The position numbers and the translations under genes are program-made. A stretch of 64,000 bases of DNA, taken from Phytohabitans suffuscus. GTDB lineage: Bacteria > Actinomycetota > Actinomycetes > Mycobacteriales > Micromonosporaceae. The stretch is from positions 4,340,320 to 4,404,319 of the forward strand of contig NZ_AP022871.1 in the NCBI RefSeq assembly GCF_011764565.1, given 5' to 3'. Below, piece by piece: positions 44,114-55,367 of the stretch. Under the pieces are notes generated by a model. That model was not told the DNA's origin and did no database searches. It saw only the letters and a program-made list of their open reading frames with translations. The stretch's first letter is position 1. The number at the start of each line of letters is the position of its first letter.

Positions 44114-44956
44114 ATGCCGCGCCACCAGCTGATCCAGCTCAAGACCCCAGCGCAGATCGAGAAGATGCGGGCCGCCGGCCTGGTCGTGGCCGCCGCGCTG
44201 GCCCGGATGCGCGAGGCGGTCGCGCCCGGGGTCTCCACCGCCGACCTCGACAAGCTGGCTGAGTCCGTGATCCGCGACGCTGGCGCGGTGCCGTCGTTCA
44301 AGGGCTACCACGGCTACCCGGCGTCGATCTGCTCCTCGGTCAACGAGCAGATCGTGCATGCCATCCCCGCGCCCACGCAGGTGCTGCGCGAGGGTGACCT
44401 GATCTCGATCGACTGCGGCGCGGTGCTCGACGGCTGGCACGGCGACGCGGCGATCACGGTGCCGGTCGGCGAGGTGCGACCCGAGCTGCTGCGCATGGCC
44501 GAGGTCGCCGAAGACGCGATGTGGGCCGGTATCGCCGCGGCCGCGCGGGGCGCCGCCTCGGGGCGCGGGCGGCTGACCGACATCTCGTTCGCGATCGAGG
44601 TGGCCGTCCGGCGCTCGGGTGGGCGGTACGGGATCGTCGACGGGTACGGCGGCCACGGCATCGGCACCGAGATGCACCAGGATCCGCACGTGCTCAACCA
44701 CGGGCGCCCGGGGCGGGGGCCGCGGCTGGTGGCCGGGCTGGCGCTCGCGATCGAGCCGATGATCACGATCGGCTCACCCAGGACGGAGGAGCTCGACGAC
44801 GGCTGGACGGTGGTGACCCGGGACGGCTCGATCGCGGCGCACGTGGAGCATTCGATGGCGATCCTGGACGACGGTGTATGGGTCCTGACGGCTCCGGACG
44901 GCGGCCGGGAGCGCTTGGGTGGGCTGGTGACCGCCCGCGAGCCCGCGCCCGCGTAG
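44114..44956 (+). CDS. map: Methionine aminopeptidase, type I
   Basis: 280-residue metal enzyme that removes N-terminal Met. Metal ligands are seen in order: IDCGA (Asp), HGDAA (Asp), GGHGIG (His), AIEPM (Glu) and VEHSM (Glu). N-terminal LKTPAQIEKMRAAGLVVAAA is typical. It starts from a separate leaderless promoter, 87 bp after adk. Confidence 0.97.
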   Translation: MPRHQLIQLKTPAQIEKMRAAGLVVAAALARMREAVAPGVSTADLDKLAESVIRDAGAVPSFKGYHGYPASICSSVNEQIVHAIPAPTQVLREGDLISIDCGAVLDGWHGDAAITVPVGEVRPELLRMAEVAEDAMWAGIAAAARGAASGRGRLTDISFAIEVAVRRSGGRYGIVDGYGGHGIGTEMHQDPHVLNHGRPGRGPRLVAGLALAIEPMITIGSPRTEELDDGWTVVTRDGSIAAHVEHSMAILDDGVWVLTAPDGGRERLGGLVTAREPAPA

Positions 44957-45016
44957 CGGCCAGTTCAGGGTCCGGCCAGGGGCGGTCGGCATAGCCGCCG
45001 TATAGCGCCGGGTGGG

Positions 45017-45543
45017 ATGCTCGTAGACATGGACCAGCGGGACCAGATGCGCGCCGCCGACACCGACCGCGAGGCCGTGGTGGAGCGGCTGCGCACCGCG
45101 CTCAACGAGGGGCGGCTGCAGCTTCACGAGTTCGACGAGCGGGTGGCGGAGGCATACCAGTCGAAGACCTACGCCGACCTCGACCGCCTGCTGGTCGACC
45201 TGCCGGGGGTCCGGCCGGTGAGCCGTTCCCAGGTCGCCGCTGTCCCGCCCCCGACGCCGGCGCAGACACCGCCGCCCCCCGCGCCCCGGGCACGATGCCC
45301 CGCTGGCTCGCCACGCTCTGGGGCACCTGGGCCGCCGCCGTCGGTATCAACGTCGTGATCTGGCTCCTGGTCAGCGTCTCCACCGCCGACCTCGTCTACT
45401 TCTGGCCGATGTGGGTGGCCGGTCCGTGGGGCGCGCTGCTGCTGGTCGCCACGCTCGGCGGGCTGAGCCGGGGCGAGCCCCAGCGCTGGGCCGAAAGGCA
45501 GGCTCGCAAGCAGGAGCGCAAGCGCCACCGGGGCGGCTACTGA
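45017..45543 (+). CDS. DUF1707 two-helix membrane protein, apparent frameshift at 45275-45280
   Basis: The DUF1707 head (AADTDREAVVERLRTALNEG, then LQLHEFDERVAEAY, residues 14-50) is a short regulatory-type motif often fused to membrane segments. After a Pro-rich linker the frame breaks at CCCCCC (45275-45280). One more C joins it to MPRWLATLWGTWAAAVGINV and a second helix, giving 175 residues. ATG 45017 or 45029 may be the start. It is inserted between map and infA; function unknown. Confidence 0.75.
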
Positions 45544-45559
45544 GCGGTGCCGGCTCGGT

Positions 45560-45589
45560 TTGCTGTCAATACATGAAGCGGCGTACACT
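45560..45589 (+). promoter_or_regulatory. Candidate promoter of infA-rpoA operon
   Basis: TTGCTG (45560-45565) and TACACT (45584-45589), 18-bp spacer, in the 194-bp gap before infA. Confidence 0.45.
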
Positions 45590-45737
45590 GGCTAGCTGGC
45601 GCGCAGCGTCCACTCCGGCATGCCCACCACGCGCTTCGGTGGGAGACCGGAGCCGCGGCTGGCGCGGGTGGATCCCTTCACTCGTGTAAGACGGTGCGAG
45701 CCTGTCCGAAGAACCCGACGTCAGGACAGCGGAGGAC

Positions 45738-45959
45738 ATGCCCAAGAAGGACGGGGCCATCGAGATCGAGGGCCGGGTCATCGAGCCACTCCCGAATGCG
45801 ATGTTTCGGGTAGAGCTTGCCAACGGCCACAAGGTGCTGGCCCACATCAGTGGCAAGATGCGGCAGCACTACATCCGCATCCTGCCCGAGGACCGGGTTG
45901 TCGTCGAGCTCTCGCCGTACGACCTGACCCGCGGGCGCATCGTCTACCGCTACAAGTGA
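45738..45959 (+). CDS. infA: Translation initiation factor IF-1
   Basis: 73-residue OB-fold factor that blocks the A site of the 30S subunit. [20 protein letters not shown] and [20 protein letters not shown] are standard for actinobacteria. Starts ATG after a GGAGGAC site. Confidence 0.98.
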   Translation: MPKKDGAIEIEGRVIEPLPNAMFRVELANGHKVLAHISGKMRQHYIRILPEDRVVVELSPYDLTRGRIVYRYK

Positions 45960-45990
45960 CCGTCGAGCCGACCACCAGAAAAGGCCAACC

Positions 45991-46104
45991 GTGAAGGTCA
46001 AGCCGAGCGTCAAGAGGATCTGCAACAAGTGCCGGGTGATCCGCCGGCACGGCCGGGTCATGGTCATCTGCAGTGACCCGCGCCACAAGCAGCGCCAGGG
46101 CTGA
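45991..46104 (+). CDS. rpmJ: 50S ribosomal protein L36
   Basis: 37-residue protein, too short for many gene finders. GTG start; [20 protein letters not shown]. Zinc ligands CNKC (residues 11-14), Cys27 and His32 are kept (C+ form). Confidence 0.96.
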   Translation: MKVKPSVKRICNKCRVIRRHGRVMVICSDPRHKQRQG

Positions 46105-46317
46105 CGCACCCCCCAACAGAAGACGCTCGTCCCAGCCGCGGAATCCGCCGGTCACCGGCGCGACTCGTGGCTGACCCCCGGTCGGAGGCCGGGGCCCGCT
46201 AGGGCAGCGACCGTTCCGGGTCGTAGCGCGGCACCAGACGCGCCGAGCCGGGATGGCCGTAGCTGGGGTGGGGCGGGCACAGACCTCCGCGATACACCAC
46301 AAGGAGTACGCCCGCAC

Positions 46318-46697
46318 ATGGCACGTCTAGTCGGCGTCGACCTCCCCGCGAAAAGCGGATGGAGATCGCGCTCACCTACATCTTCGGGGTCGGTCGGACC
46401 CGCGCCATCGAGGCGCTCACCGCGACCGGCATCAGCCCGGACAAGCGCGCCAAGGACCTCACGGACGAAGAAGTCGTTCAGCTCCGTGACTACATCGAGG
46501 CCAATTTCAAGGTCGAAGGTGACCTGCGCCGCGAGGTTGCCGCAGACATCCGCCGCAAGGTCGAGATCGGCTGCTACGCCGGCATCCGCCACCGCCGCGG
46601 TCTTCCGGTCCGCGGGCAGCGGACCCGCACCAACGCACGCACTCGTAAGGGTCCGAAGCGGACCGTCGCCGGCAAGAAGAAGCCCGGCAAGAAGTAA
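46318..46697 (+). CDS. rpsM: 30S ribosomal protein S13, apparent frameshift at 46344-46347
   Basis: Essential head protein contacting the P-site tRNA and the subunit bridge. The first frame reads [10 protein letters not shown] from ATG 46318 (AAGGAG upstream), then breaks at CCCC (46344-46347). One C more gives [20 protein letters not shown] and 126 residues, the exact actinobacterial length. C-terminal [19 protein letters not shown] is intact. Confidence 0.93.
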
Positions 46698-46716
46698 ATA
46701 GGAGCGCAGAAGACTT

Positions 46717-47124
46717 ATGCCACCGAAGGCTCGCGCCGGGGCCGCCGTCAAGAAGGTCCGGCGCAAGGAACGCAAGAACGTCGCCCACGGGCAGGCGCAC
46801 ATCAAGAGCACCTTCAACAACACCATCGTCTCGATCACGGACCCGACCGGTGCGGTGATCTCCTGGGCTTCCGCCGGTCAGGTGGGCTTCAAGGGCTCCC
46901 GCAAGTCGACCCCGTTCGCCGCGCAGCTGGCCGCCGAGGCGGCCGCCCGCCGGGCCATGGAGCACGGCATGCGCAAGGTCGATGTGTTCGTGAAGGGCCC
47001 GGGCTCCGGCCGGGAGACCGCCATCCGCTCGCTGCAGGCCGTCGGCCTCGAGGTCGGCCAGATCGCCGACGTCACGCCGCAGCCGCACAACGGGTGCCGT
47101 CCGCCGAAGCGTCGCCGGGTCTGA
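46717..47124 (+). CDS. rpsK: 30S ribosomal protein S11
   Basis: 135-residue platform protein. Conserved [20 protein letters not shown] and the end [18 protein letters not shown]. 19 bp after rpsM. Confidence 0.98.
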   Translation: MPPKARAGAAVKKVRRKERKNVAHGQAHIKSTFNNTIVSITDPTGAVISWASAGQVGFKGSRKSTPFAAQLAAEAAARRAMEHGMRKVDVFVKGPGSGRETAIRSLQAVGLEVGQIADVTPQPHNGCRPPKRRRV

Positions 47125-47140
47125 GGGAGAACGAAGAGAG

Positions 47141-47767
47141 ATGGCTCGTTACACCGGTGCTGACTGCCGCCGTTGCCGGCGGGAGAAGATGAAGCTGTTC
47201 CTCAAGGGCAGCAAGTGCGACGGTCCGAAGTGCCCGTTCGAGTCCCGGCCGTTCCCGCCCGGACAGCACGGCCGCGGCCGCACCAAGGAGGGGGAGTACC
47301 TGCTCCAGCTCCGCGAGAAGCAGAAGGCCCGCCGCGTCTACGGCGTGCTGGAGAAGCAGTTCCGTGGCTACTACGACGAGGCCGTGCACAAGCCGGGCAA
47401 GACCGGTGAGGTGCTGCTCCAGATCCTGGAGTCGCGGCTCGACAACGTCGTCTACCGGGCCGGCTACGCCAAGTCCCGCGACATGGCCCGCCAGCTCGTC
47501 AAGCACGGCCACTTCGTGGTGAACGGCAAGAAGGTCGACGTCCCGTCGTACCGCGTCAAGGAGCACGACATCGTCGAGGTCCGGGGCAAGTCGAAGGAGC
47601 TGACGCCCTTCATCGTCGCCCAGGCCGAGGCCGGCTCCAAGACGATTCCGGCGTGGCTGGAGGCCATCCCCAGCCAGATGAAGATCCTCGTGCACACCCT
47701 CCCGGCCCGCCAGGTCATCGACACCCAGGTCCAGGAGCAACTGATCGTCGAGCTCTACAGCAAGTAA
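47141..47767 (+). CDS. rpsD: 30S ribosomal protein S4
   Basis: 208-residue body protein and early 16S rRNA binder. The N-terminal cysteines ([15 protein letters not shown], then CDGPKC) form the zinc-binding version. Conserved [10 protein letters not shown] and the S4 domain with [20 protein letters not shown]. Confidence 0.98.
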   Translation: MARYTGADCRRCRREKMKLFLKGSKCDGPKCPFESRPFPPGQHGRGRTKEGEYLLQLREKQKARRVYGVLEKQFRGYYDEAVHKPGKTGEVLLQILESRLDNVVYRAGYAKSRDMARQLVKHGHFVVNGKKVDVPSYRVKEHDIVEVRGKSKELTPFIVAQAEAGSKTIPAWLEAIPSQMKILVHTLPARQVIDTQVQEQLIVELYSK

Positions 47768-47857
47768 GGCTTGTGGCCGGCGCGCCGTCCTGGCGTGCCG
47801 GCCGTCACGTGGGCGGCTGTCAAATAGCGGGCAGCCCCGACAGAAGGAAGAAACGCA

Positions 47858-48880
47858 GTGCTCATCACTCAGCGGCCGACTCTCTCCGAGGAGTCGATCA
47901 GCGAGACCCGTTCGCGGTTCACCATCGAGCCGCTCGAGCCCGGCTTCGGCTACACGCTCGGCAACTCCCTGCGCCGTACGCTGCTGTCGTCCATCCCGGG
48001 CGCGGCCGTGACGTCCATCAAGGTCGACGGCGTGCTGCACGAGTTCACCACGATCCCCGGTGTCAAGGAGGACGTGGTCGAGCTGGTCATGAACGTCAAG
48101 GAGCTGTGCGTCAGCTCCGAGCACGACGAGCCGGTCAGTATGTACCTGCGCAAGCAGGGCCCGGGCGACGTCACCGCCGGTGACATCCAGCCCCCGGCCG
48201 GTGTGTCCGTGCACAACCCGGACCTCAAGCTCGCCACCCTCAACGGCAAGGGCCGGCTCGACATGGAGCTGACCGTCGAGCGGGGTCGCGGCTACGTCAC
48301 CGCCGCGCAGAACAAGCAGGCCGGGGCCGAGATCGGCCGCATCCCGGTCGACTCGATCTACTCGCCGGTGCTCAAGGTGACGTACCGCGTCGAGGCGACC
48401 CGTGTCGAGCAGCGCACCGACTTCGACCGGCTCATCATCGACGTCGAGACCAAGGCGTCGATCGGCCCCCGCACCGCGCTGGCCTCCGCCGGCTCCACCC
48501 TGGTCGAGCTTTTCGGCCTGGCCCGTGAGCTGGACGAGACCGCCGAGGGCATCGACATCGGCCCGTCGCCGCAGGACGCGCAGCTGGCTGCCGACCTGGC
48601 GCTGCCGATCGAGGAGCTCGACCTGACCGTCCGGTCGTACAACTGCCTCAAGCGCGAGGGCATCAACACCGTCGGCGAGCTGATCGGCCGTACGGAGGCG
48701 GACCTCCTCGATATAAGGAACTTCGGTCAGAAGTCCATCGACGAGGTCAAGATGAAGCTCGCCGGGATGGGTCTGGGGCTGAAGGACTCGGCTCCCAACT
48801 TCGACCCGGCGCACGTCGTGGACTCCTTCGGCGAGGTGGACTACGACTCCGACGACTACCGCGAGACCGAGCAGCTCTAA
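47858..48880 (+). CDS. rpoA: DNA-directed RNA polymerase subunit alpha
   Basis: 340-residue scaffold subunit. N-terminal domain ([31 protein letters not shown]) and C-terminal domain binding UP elements and activators ([20 protein letters not shown]). GTG at 47858 behind GAAGGAAG; 90-bp gap from rpsD. Confidence 0.98.
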   Translation: MLITQRPTLSEESISETRSRFTIEPLEPGFGYTLGNSLRRTLLSSIPGAAVTSIKVDGVLHEFTTIPGVKEDVVELVMNVKELCVSSEHDEPVSMYLRKQGPGDVTAGDIQPPAGVSVHNPDLKLATLNGKGRLDMELTVERGRGYVTAAQNKQAGAEIGRIPVDSIYSPVLKVTYRVEATRVEQRTDFDRLIIDVETKASIGPRTALASAGSTLVELFGLARELDETAEGIDIGPSPQDAQLAADLALPIEELDLTVRSYNCLKREGINTVGELIGRTEADLLDIRNFGQKSIDEVKMKLAGMGLGLKDSAPNFDPAHVVDSFGEVDYDSDDYRETEQL

Positions 48881-48913
48881 CCGGCTGCCGCCACTTACGA
48901 GGAGCACCTGACG

Positions 48914-49459
48914 ATGCCCACGCCCACGAAGGGCGCCCGCCTCGGCGGCAGCCCCGCGCACGAGCGGATGATGTTGGCCAACCTGGCCACGTCGCTGTTC
49001 CGGCACGGAAAGATCACCACCACCGAGACCAAGGCGCGGCGGCTGCGGCCGCTCGCCGAGCAGCTGATCACCAAGGCCAAGCGCGGTGACCTGCACTCCC
49101 GGCGGCGCGTACTGACCGTGGTCCGGGACAAGGACGTGGTCTTCGAGCTGTTCGACACCATCGCCCCGCGGTACGCCAACCGCAACGGCGGCTACACCCG
49201 GATCGTGAAGACCGGCCCGCGCAAGGGTGACGCCGCGCCGATGGCCATCATCGAGCTGGTCGAGGAGCTGGTGGTCGCCGAGGCGCCGGCCAGGGCCGCG
49301 AAGAAGACCGCCCGCAAGGCCGCGGCCCAGCAGGACAAGGTCGAGGCTCTCGCGCCGGAGGAGAACGAGCCGGCCGCCCAGTCCAAGGTGGACGACGAGA
49401 CCACGCCCGAGGCTTCCGACGCCGACGCGCCGGGCGCCAAGGACGACGTCAAGGACTGA
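48914..49459 (+). CDS. rplQ: 50S ribosomal protein L17
   Basis: 181 residues. Core [20 protein letters not shown] to about residue 118, followed by a long acidic tail ([20 protein letters not shown] and on), an actinobacterial extension. Ends the alpha operon before a strong terminator. Confidence 0.97.
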   Translation: MPTPTKGARLGGSPAHERMMLANLATSLFRHGKITTTETKARRLRPLAEQLITKAKRGDLHSRRRVLTVVRDKDVVFELFDTIAPRYANRNGGYTRIVKTGPRKGDAAPMAIIELVEELVVAEAPARAAKKTARKAAAQQDKVEALAPEENEPAAQSKVDDETTPEASDADAPGAKDDVKD

Positions 49460-49477
49460 AGCAGACAAGACCGTGAC

Positions 49478-49510
49478 CAGGGCGTCCCTCACGTGGTGAG
49501 GGGCGCCCTG
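49478..49510 (+). terminator. Terminator of the rpoA-rplQ operon
   Basis: Bases 49478-49492 pair with 49496-49510 (15 bp, one G-T pair, 3-nt loop GTG). The stem ends 17 bp before the chosen truA ATG. Confidence 0.75.
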
Positions 49511-49527
49511 ATCGCATGGAGGGGTGG

Positions 49528-50334
49528 ATGACGCGGGTACGGCTGGACGTGTCGTACGACGGCACGAGCTTCTCCGGGTGGGCCGTCCAGCCTGAGCGGC
49601 GCACCGTGGCCGGAGTCCTCGCCGAGGCACTGGAGCGCCTGCTCGGTGCGGGCGCCGCCACCGGCCTCACGGTCGCCGGCCGCACCGACGCGGGGGTGCA
49701 CGCCACCGGGCAGGTGTGCCACGTGGACCTGCCCGACGAGCAGTGGGCCCGGCTGGGCTCGACGCTCGTACGGCGGCTGGCCGGGCTGATGCCGCCGGAC
49801 GCGCGGGTGCGCGGGGCGCGCGAGGTGCCGGCTGGCTTCGACGCCCGCTTCTCCGCCACGTTCCGCCGGTACGAGTACCGGGTCACCGACTCGCCGTACG
49901 GCGCCGAGCCGCTGCGCCGCCACGACACCCTCGCCTGGCCCCGCCCGCTCGACGCGGACGCGCTCAACGCCGCGGCGAAGGGCTTCCTGGGCGAGCACGA
50001 CTTCGCGGCGTACTGCAAGCGCAAGGAGAACGCCACCACGATCCGGGCGATCAGCCGGCTCGACTGGCGGCGCGACCCGGACGGCGCGCTCGTGGCGACC
50101 GTACAGGCGGACGCGTTCTGCCAGGCGATGGTCCGCAGCCTGGTGGGTGCGCTGCTGGCCGCCGGCGACGGGCGCCGCCCGGCTGACTGGCCGGCGGGTC
50201 TGCTCGGGCGCCGTGAGCGGTCCAGCGAGGTGACCGTCGCGCCGGCGCACGGCCTGACCCTGGTCGCGGTCGGCTATCCCGAGGCCGAGGAGTACGCGAG
50301 CCGGGCGGAGCTGACCCGGCGGCTACGGGGCTGA
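49528..50334 (+). CDS. truA: tRNA pseudouridine(38-40) synthase TruA
   Basis: 268-residue enzyme that makes pseudouridine in the anticodon arm. The catalytic Asp54 is in GRTDAGVHA; RYEYRV and a typical C-terminal FCQAMVRSLVGALL follow. ATG 49528 is taken because GGAGG lies 5 nt upstream and gives TRVRLDVSYDGTSFSGWA; ATG 49516 is possible. The last 12 bp overlap the convergent gene at 50323. Confidence 0.95.
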   Translation: MTRVRLDVSYDGTSFSGWAVQPERRTVAGVLAEALERLLGAGAATGLTVAGRTDAGVHATGQVCHVDLPDEQWARLGSTLVRRLAGLMPPDARVRGAREVPAGFDARFSATFRRYEYRVTDSPYGAEPLRRHDTLAWPRPLDADALNAAAKGFLGEHDFAAYCKRKENATTIRAISRLDWRRDPDGALVATVQADAFCQAMVRSLVGALLAAGDGRRPADWPAGLLGRRERSSEVTVAPAHGLTLVAVGYPEAEEYASRAELTRRLRG

Positions 50335-51123
50335 CCGGACCGCCCGCTTCTCCAGGACCGTCCCGTGCAGGTAGCGCTCGATCAGGTCGGTGAGGATCTG
50401 CCCGGCCTCGGCGTCGCCCTCCGGGATCGGCCGGCCGTCGGCGCGGGCGGTCACGCAGTACACGAGGTAGTGGCCGCGCACGTGCCACCCGACGCGGGCC
50501 GACGAGAGGGCGATCGCCTCGGTGCCCTTGCCCGCGCGCATGCCCTGGAAGCGGCCGCGCTCGCCGTCCACCATCGACTTGATCTTCTCGTGGGCCCAGT
50601 TGGCGCCCTCGGCGTCGTCCAGGTTGAAGATGCCGGCGGTCACCAGGAAGCCGCCGGACGGCGCGCGCAGCGTCCCGCGTACCACCTGGTGGCAGCCGAG
50701 GTCGGTGAGCAACGTGCCGATCTCGCCGCTCGCCGCGGCGGCGCAGCGGCGGTCGGCCTGGGTCTTGAGCACCCGGTACGCCGGCCGCGCCGGGTCGACC
50801 ACCACCTCCGGCCCGGGAAACACCTCGGCCGGGGTGAGCGGCGCCGGGTCGGCCTCGCGGGAGCTGATGTCGCGGGGCACGGCGACCGGCGGCGCCGCGC
50901 CGGACGCCTGGGCGTCCCGCCCCTGCCGCTCGTCCGCCACGATGAAGAACGAGCTCAGCCCGCACACCGCGAGCATCGTGAAGATCCCGAGCCCGGTGGT
51001 GAACGCCTGCCAGGTGCGCTTCTGCGGCCGGGCCAGCAGCTCGGAGATGCCGTTGGGGCGGGCGTGGCGGGGGCCGGTGTGCGCGTGCCGCCCCTCGAAA
51101 CCGAACCAACGGCGCAGAACCAT
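50323..51123 (-). CDS. Conserved single-helix membrane protein, unknown
   Basis: 266 residues. A basic N-terminus (residues 1-38) is followed by one transmembrane helix (AFTTGLGIFTMLAVCGLSSF, about 40-60), so the rest should be outside the membrane. The outer part has a Pro-rich linker and a compact domain with two cysteines (RRCAAAASGEIG and DLGCHQVV) and FLVTAGIFNLDDAEGANWAH. No known family recognised. Convergent with truA by 12 bp. Confidence 0.75.
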   Translation of the reverse strand: MVLRRWFGFEGRHAHTGPRHARPNGISELLARPQKRTWQAFTTGLGIFTMLAVCGLSSFFIVADERQGRDAQASGAAPPVAVPRDISSREADPAPLTPAEVFPGPEVVVDPARPAYRVLKTQADRRCAAAASGEIGTLLTDLGCHQVVRGTLRAPSGGFLVTAGIFNLDDAEGANWAHEKIKSMVDGERGRFQGMRAGKGTEAIALSSARVGWHVRGHYLVYCVTARADGRPIPEGDAEAGQILTDLIERYLHGTVLEKRAVRSAP

Positions 51124-51230
51124 GCCGAAAGGCTAATAGACCATGTTTCACAATTTATGGCAATAGCCGGACAGTTCCTCTTAAGAGGGAACTTCCAGAC
51201 GTGCGGCGACCACGTGTGACAATGCTCGGC

Positions 51231-51836
51231 GTGACCGGAGAGCACTACTTCACCGCTCAGCCGAGCGTGGGCGGGCGCCGCCGCGACGTGGAGTTCAGCG
51301 CCGGCGGCCGGGAGTACACACTGGCCGCCGCCGCCGGTGTCTTCTCCGCCGACCGCCTCGATCCGGGCACCGCCGTACTCCTGCGCAAAGCCCCGCTGCC
51401 CGCGGCCGGTGCCGCCGGTCCCTACCTCGACCTGGGATGTGGCTACGGCCCCATCGCCTGCGTGCTCGCGATGTCCGCGCCGCACGCCACGGTGTACGCG
51501 GTGGACGTCAACGAGCGGGCCCGCGCGCTCGCCGCGGAGAACGCGGCCCGGCTGGGCGCCGGCAACCTGCGGACCGCCGCGCCGGAAGAGGTGCCCGACG
51601 ACGTGCGGTTCGCGGAGATCTGGTCCAACCCGCCGATCCGGGTCGGCAAGGCGGAGCTGCACGCGATGCTCGACCGGTGGCTGCCGAGGCTGGCGCCGGG
51701 CGGGGTGGCGTGGCTCGTCGTCGCCCGCCACCTGGGCGGCGACTCGCTGCAGCGGTGGCTCGAGGAGCGCGGCCACCGGGTCGGGCGGCACGCCAGCCAG
51801 AAGGGGTACCGGATCCTGAAGGTCGGCGGAGCCTGA
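51231..51836 (+). CDS. Class I SAM-dependent methyltransferase (RsmC-like)
   Basis: 201 residues from GTG 51231. SAM-binding motif I is DLGCGYGP, followed by an acidic residue in the VYAVDVN loop and the catalytic motif SNPPIRVGK (N-P-P-x), the pattern of N6/N2 base methyltransferases such as RsmC acting on 16S rRNA. A -10-like GACAAT ends 7 bp before the GTG, so it is probably leaderless; longer starts (51201, 51222) are less likely. Confidence 0.8.
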   Translation: MTGEHYFTAQPSVGGRRRDVEFSAGGREYTLAAAAGVFSADRLDPGTAVLLRKAPLPAAGAAGPYLDLGCGYGPIACVLAMSAPHATVYAVDVNERARALAAENAARLGAGNLRTAAPEEVPDDVRFAEIWSNPPIRVGKAELHAMLDRWLPRLAPGGVAWLVVARHLGGDSLQRWLEERGHRVGRHASQKGYRILKVGGA

Positions 51837-51879
51837 AAGTCGGGTGACCGGCGCCGGCCTCGTCAGGGAAGATTCCGGC

Positions 51880-53534
<1,655 letters not shown>

Positions 53535-53566
53535 ACCATCCGGCGCCCAAATCCGAACCACATTGC

Positions 53567-55314
53567 ATGAAGCGCTGGGTGGGGGCCATCTTGGCCGGGC
53601 TCTGCCTGGCCTTTCTCGTGCCCGCCGCCCCGGCGAGCGCGCACGCCGCGCTCGTCTCCACGACGCCGGAGCAGGGTTCGGTGATCGGTTCGTCGCCGAC
53701 CAGGGTGACGCTCACCTTCAACGAGCCGGTGCGCGTGATCCCGGGCAAGACGCAGGTCATCGCCCCGGACGGCAAGCGCGTCAACACCGGTGACCCGGTC
53801 GCGTCGGGCGGTGCGCTGTCGCTGGACGTGCGGGTGGCCGACCGCCCGCTCGGCACGTACCTGGTCAGCTACCGCATCATCTCGGCCGACGGGCACCCGC
53901 TGTCGGGCGGCTTCATGTTTTCGGTCGGCGCGCCGTCGCAGACCGCCCCCTCCGCGCTGGAGGACGACCCCTCGGTGACCGTGCTGATGGCGGTCGCCAA
54001 GTGGATCGGCTACGTCGGGCTCATGCTCACCGTCGGGCCGCTGCTCTTCCTGGCCGTGCTGTGGCCCCGCCGCACCCCGACCCGCGGCCCGATGCGGCTG
54101 GTGTGGATCGGGCTGGGGCTCGTGGGCGCGAGCACGGCGGGCTCGTTCTGGCTGCAGGCGCCGTACACCTCCGGCGCCGGCCCGCTCGACGTCTCGGTGG
54201 CCGAACTGCGTGAGGTGGCGCTGAGCTCGTTCGGCCTCTGGTCGGCGGTACGGCTGGCGGTGCTCGTCGCGGTCGTGGTGCTGCTCCAGGTGCGCTCGCC
54301 CGTGCGGGCCCCTTCCCGGTGGCGGCCCGCGCCCGGGTGCTCGTCGGCGCCGGTGGGCCGCCGGTGCGGGGTACGGCGGCGCCGGCCCCGGTCAAGGTGC
54401 GGCGGTCACCGTTCCCGCTGGTGCTGCTCGGCGCGGTCGGGCTGCTGACCTGGCCACTGGCCGGGCACGCGGCCGCCTCGCCGAGCCCGCCCGTGTCGGC
54501 GCTCGCGGACACCGTGCACCTGGCCAGCATGGCGGTGTGGCTGGGTGGGCTGGTCGTGCTGGTCGGCTTCGTACTGCGCCAGGGCTGGGCGGACCGCCGG
54601 GTGCTCGGCGTGATCCTGCCGGTCTGGTCCCGCTGGGCGGCCGTGGCCGTGTGCTGGCTGGTGCTCGGCGGCCTGGTGCAGGCGGTCATCGAGATCGGCG
54701 GGCTGAGCGCGCTCTTCGACACCTGGTACGGCCAGCTCATCCTGATCAAGGCGGGCCTGCTGGGCGTGGTGCTGACGGTCGCGTTCTTCTCCCGCCGCCT
54801 GGTGCTGCGCCGCGCCTTCGGCCCCCAGGTCGGCGGCTCAGCGGCCACCGGCGCCAGCCGCCTGGGCCGGCTCGTCGCCGCGGAGCTGGGGCTGGCCGCG
54901 ATCGTGCTGGCGGCGAGCTCGGTGCTCGTACAGACCACGCCCGGCCGCTCGGCCGACATCGAGGCCCGGGCCGCCGCCGAGGCGGTCGGCTTCTCCACGA
55001 CGCTCAACAGCTCGATCTTCTCCGTGCAGTTCGAGATCTTCCCGGTGCAGATCGGCGAAAACAACACGCTGCACGCCTTCGTCTACACGCCCGCCGGCAA
55101 GCCGGTCGCGGTCGCCGAGTGGAAGGTGACGGCCGCCCTGCCTGAAAAGGGCATCCCGCCGATCCCGAACGACGTGGTGTCCATCCGCGATAGCCAGGGC
55201 ATCGGCGCGATCACGTTCCCGTACCCCGGCAGGTGGGAGCTGACCCTGACCATCCGCCTGGACGACCTCAACCAGGCCACCGTCCGGACGGCAGTGGACG
55301 TGCCCGGCTCGTGA
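53567..55314 (+). CDS. CopC-CopD-YtkA copper-resistance fusion, apparent frameshift at 54309-54312
   Basis: A signal peptide ends ASA, so the mature protein starts with His (HAALVSTTPEQGS), the copper ligand position of CopC. CopC domain about 24-125 (YRIISADGHPLSGGFMFSVG with a second His), then CopD helices, then a YtkA-like outer domain near the end (NTLHAFVYTPAGKPVAVAEW). The frame breaks at CCCC (54309-54312); one C more gives RAPFPVAARARVL and 582 residues. It should bring copper into the membrane or cytoplasm, or aid copper handling. Confidence 0.85.
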
Positions 55315-55367
55315 CTGGAACACCAGTGCTGTTAAACCGGCCGGATAACAGCACTGGTGTTCCAGTC
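55313..55367 (+). terminator. Perfect 22-bp bidirectional terminator containing both stop codons
   Basis: 55313-55334 and 55346-55367 are perfect inverted repeats of 22 bp around an 11-nt loop. The left arm begins inside the copC-copD stop codon (TGA 55312-55314) and ends with the minus-strand DUF559 stop (TAA at 55334-55332), so one hairpin serves two convergent genes. Confidence 0.8.
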
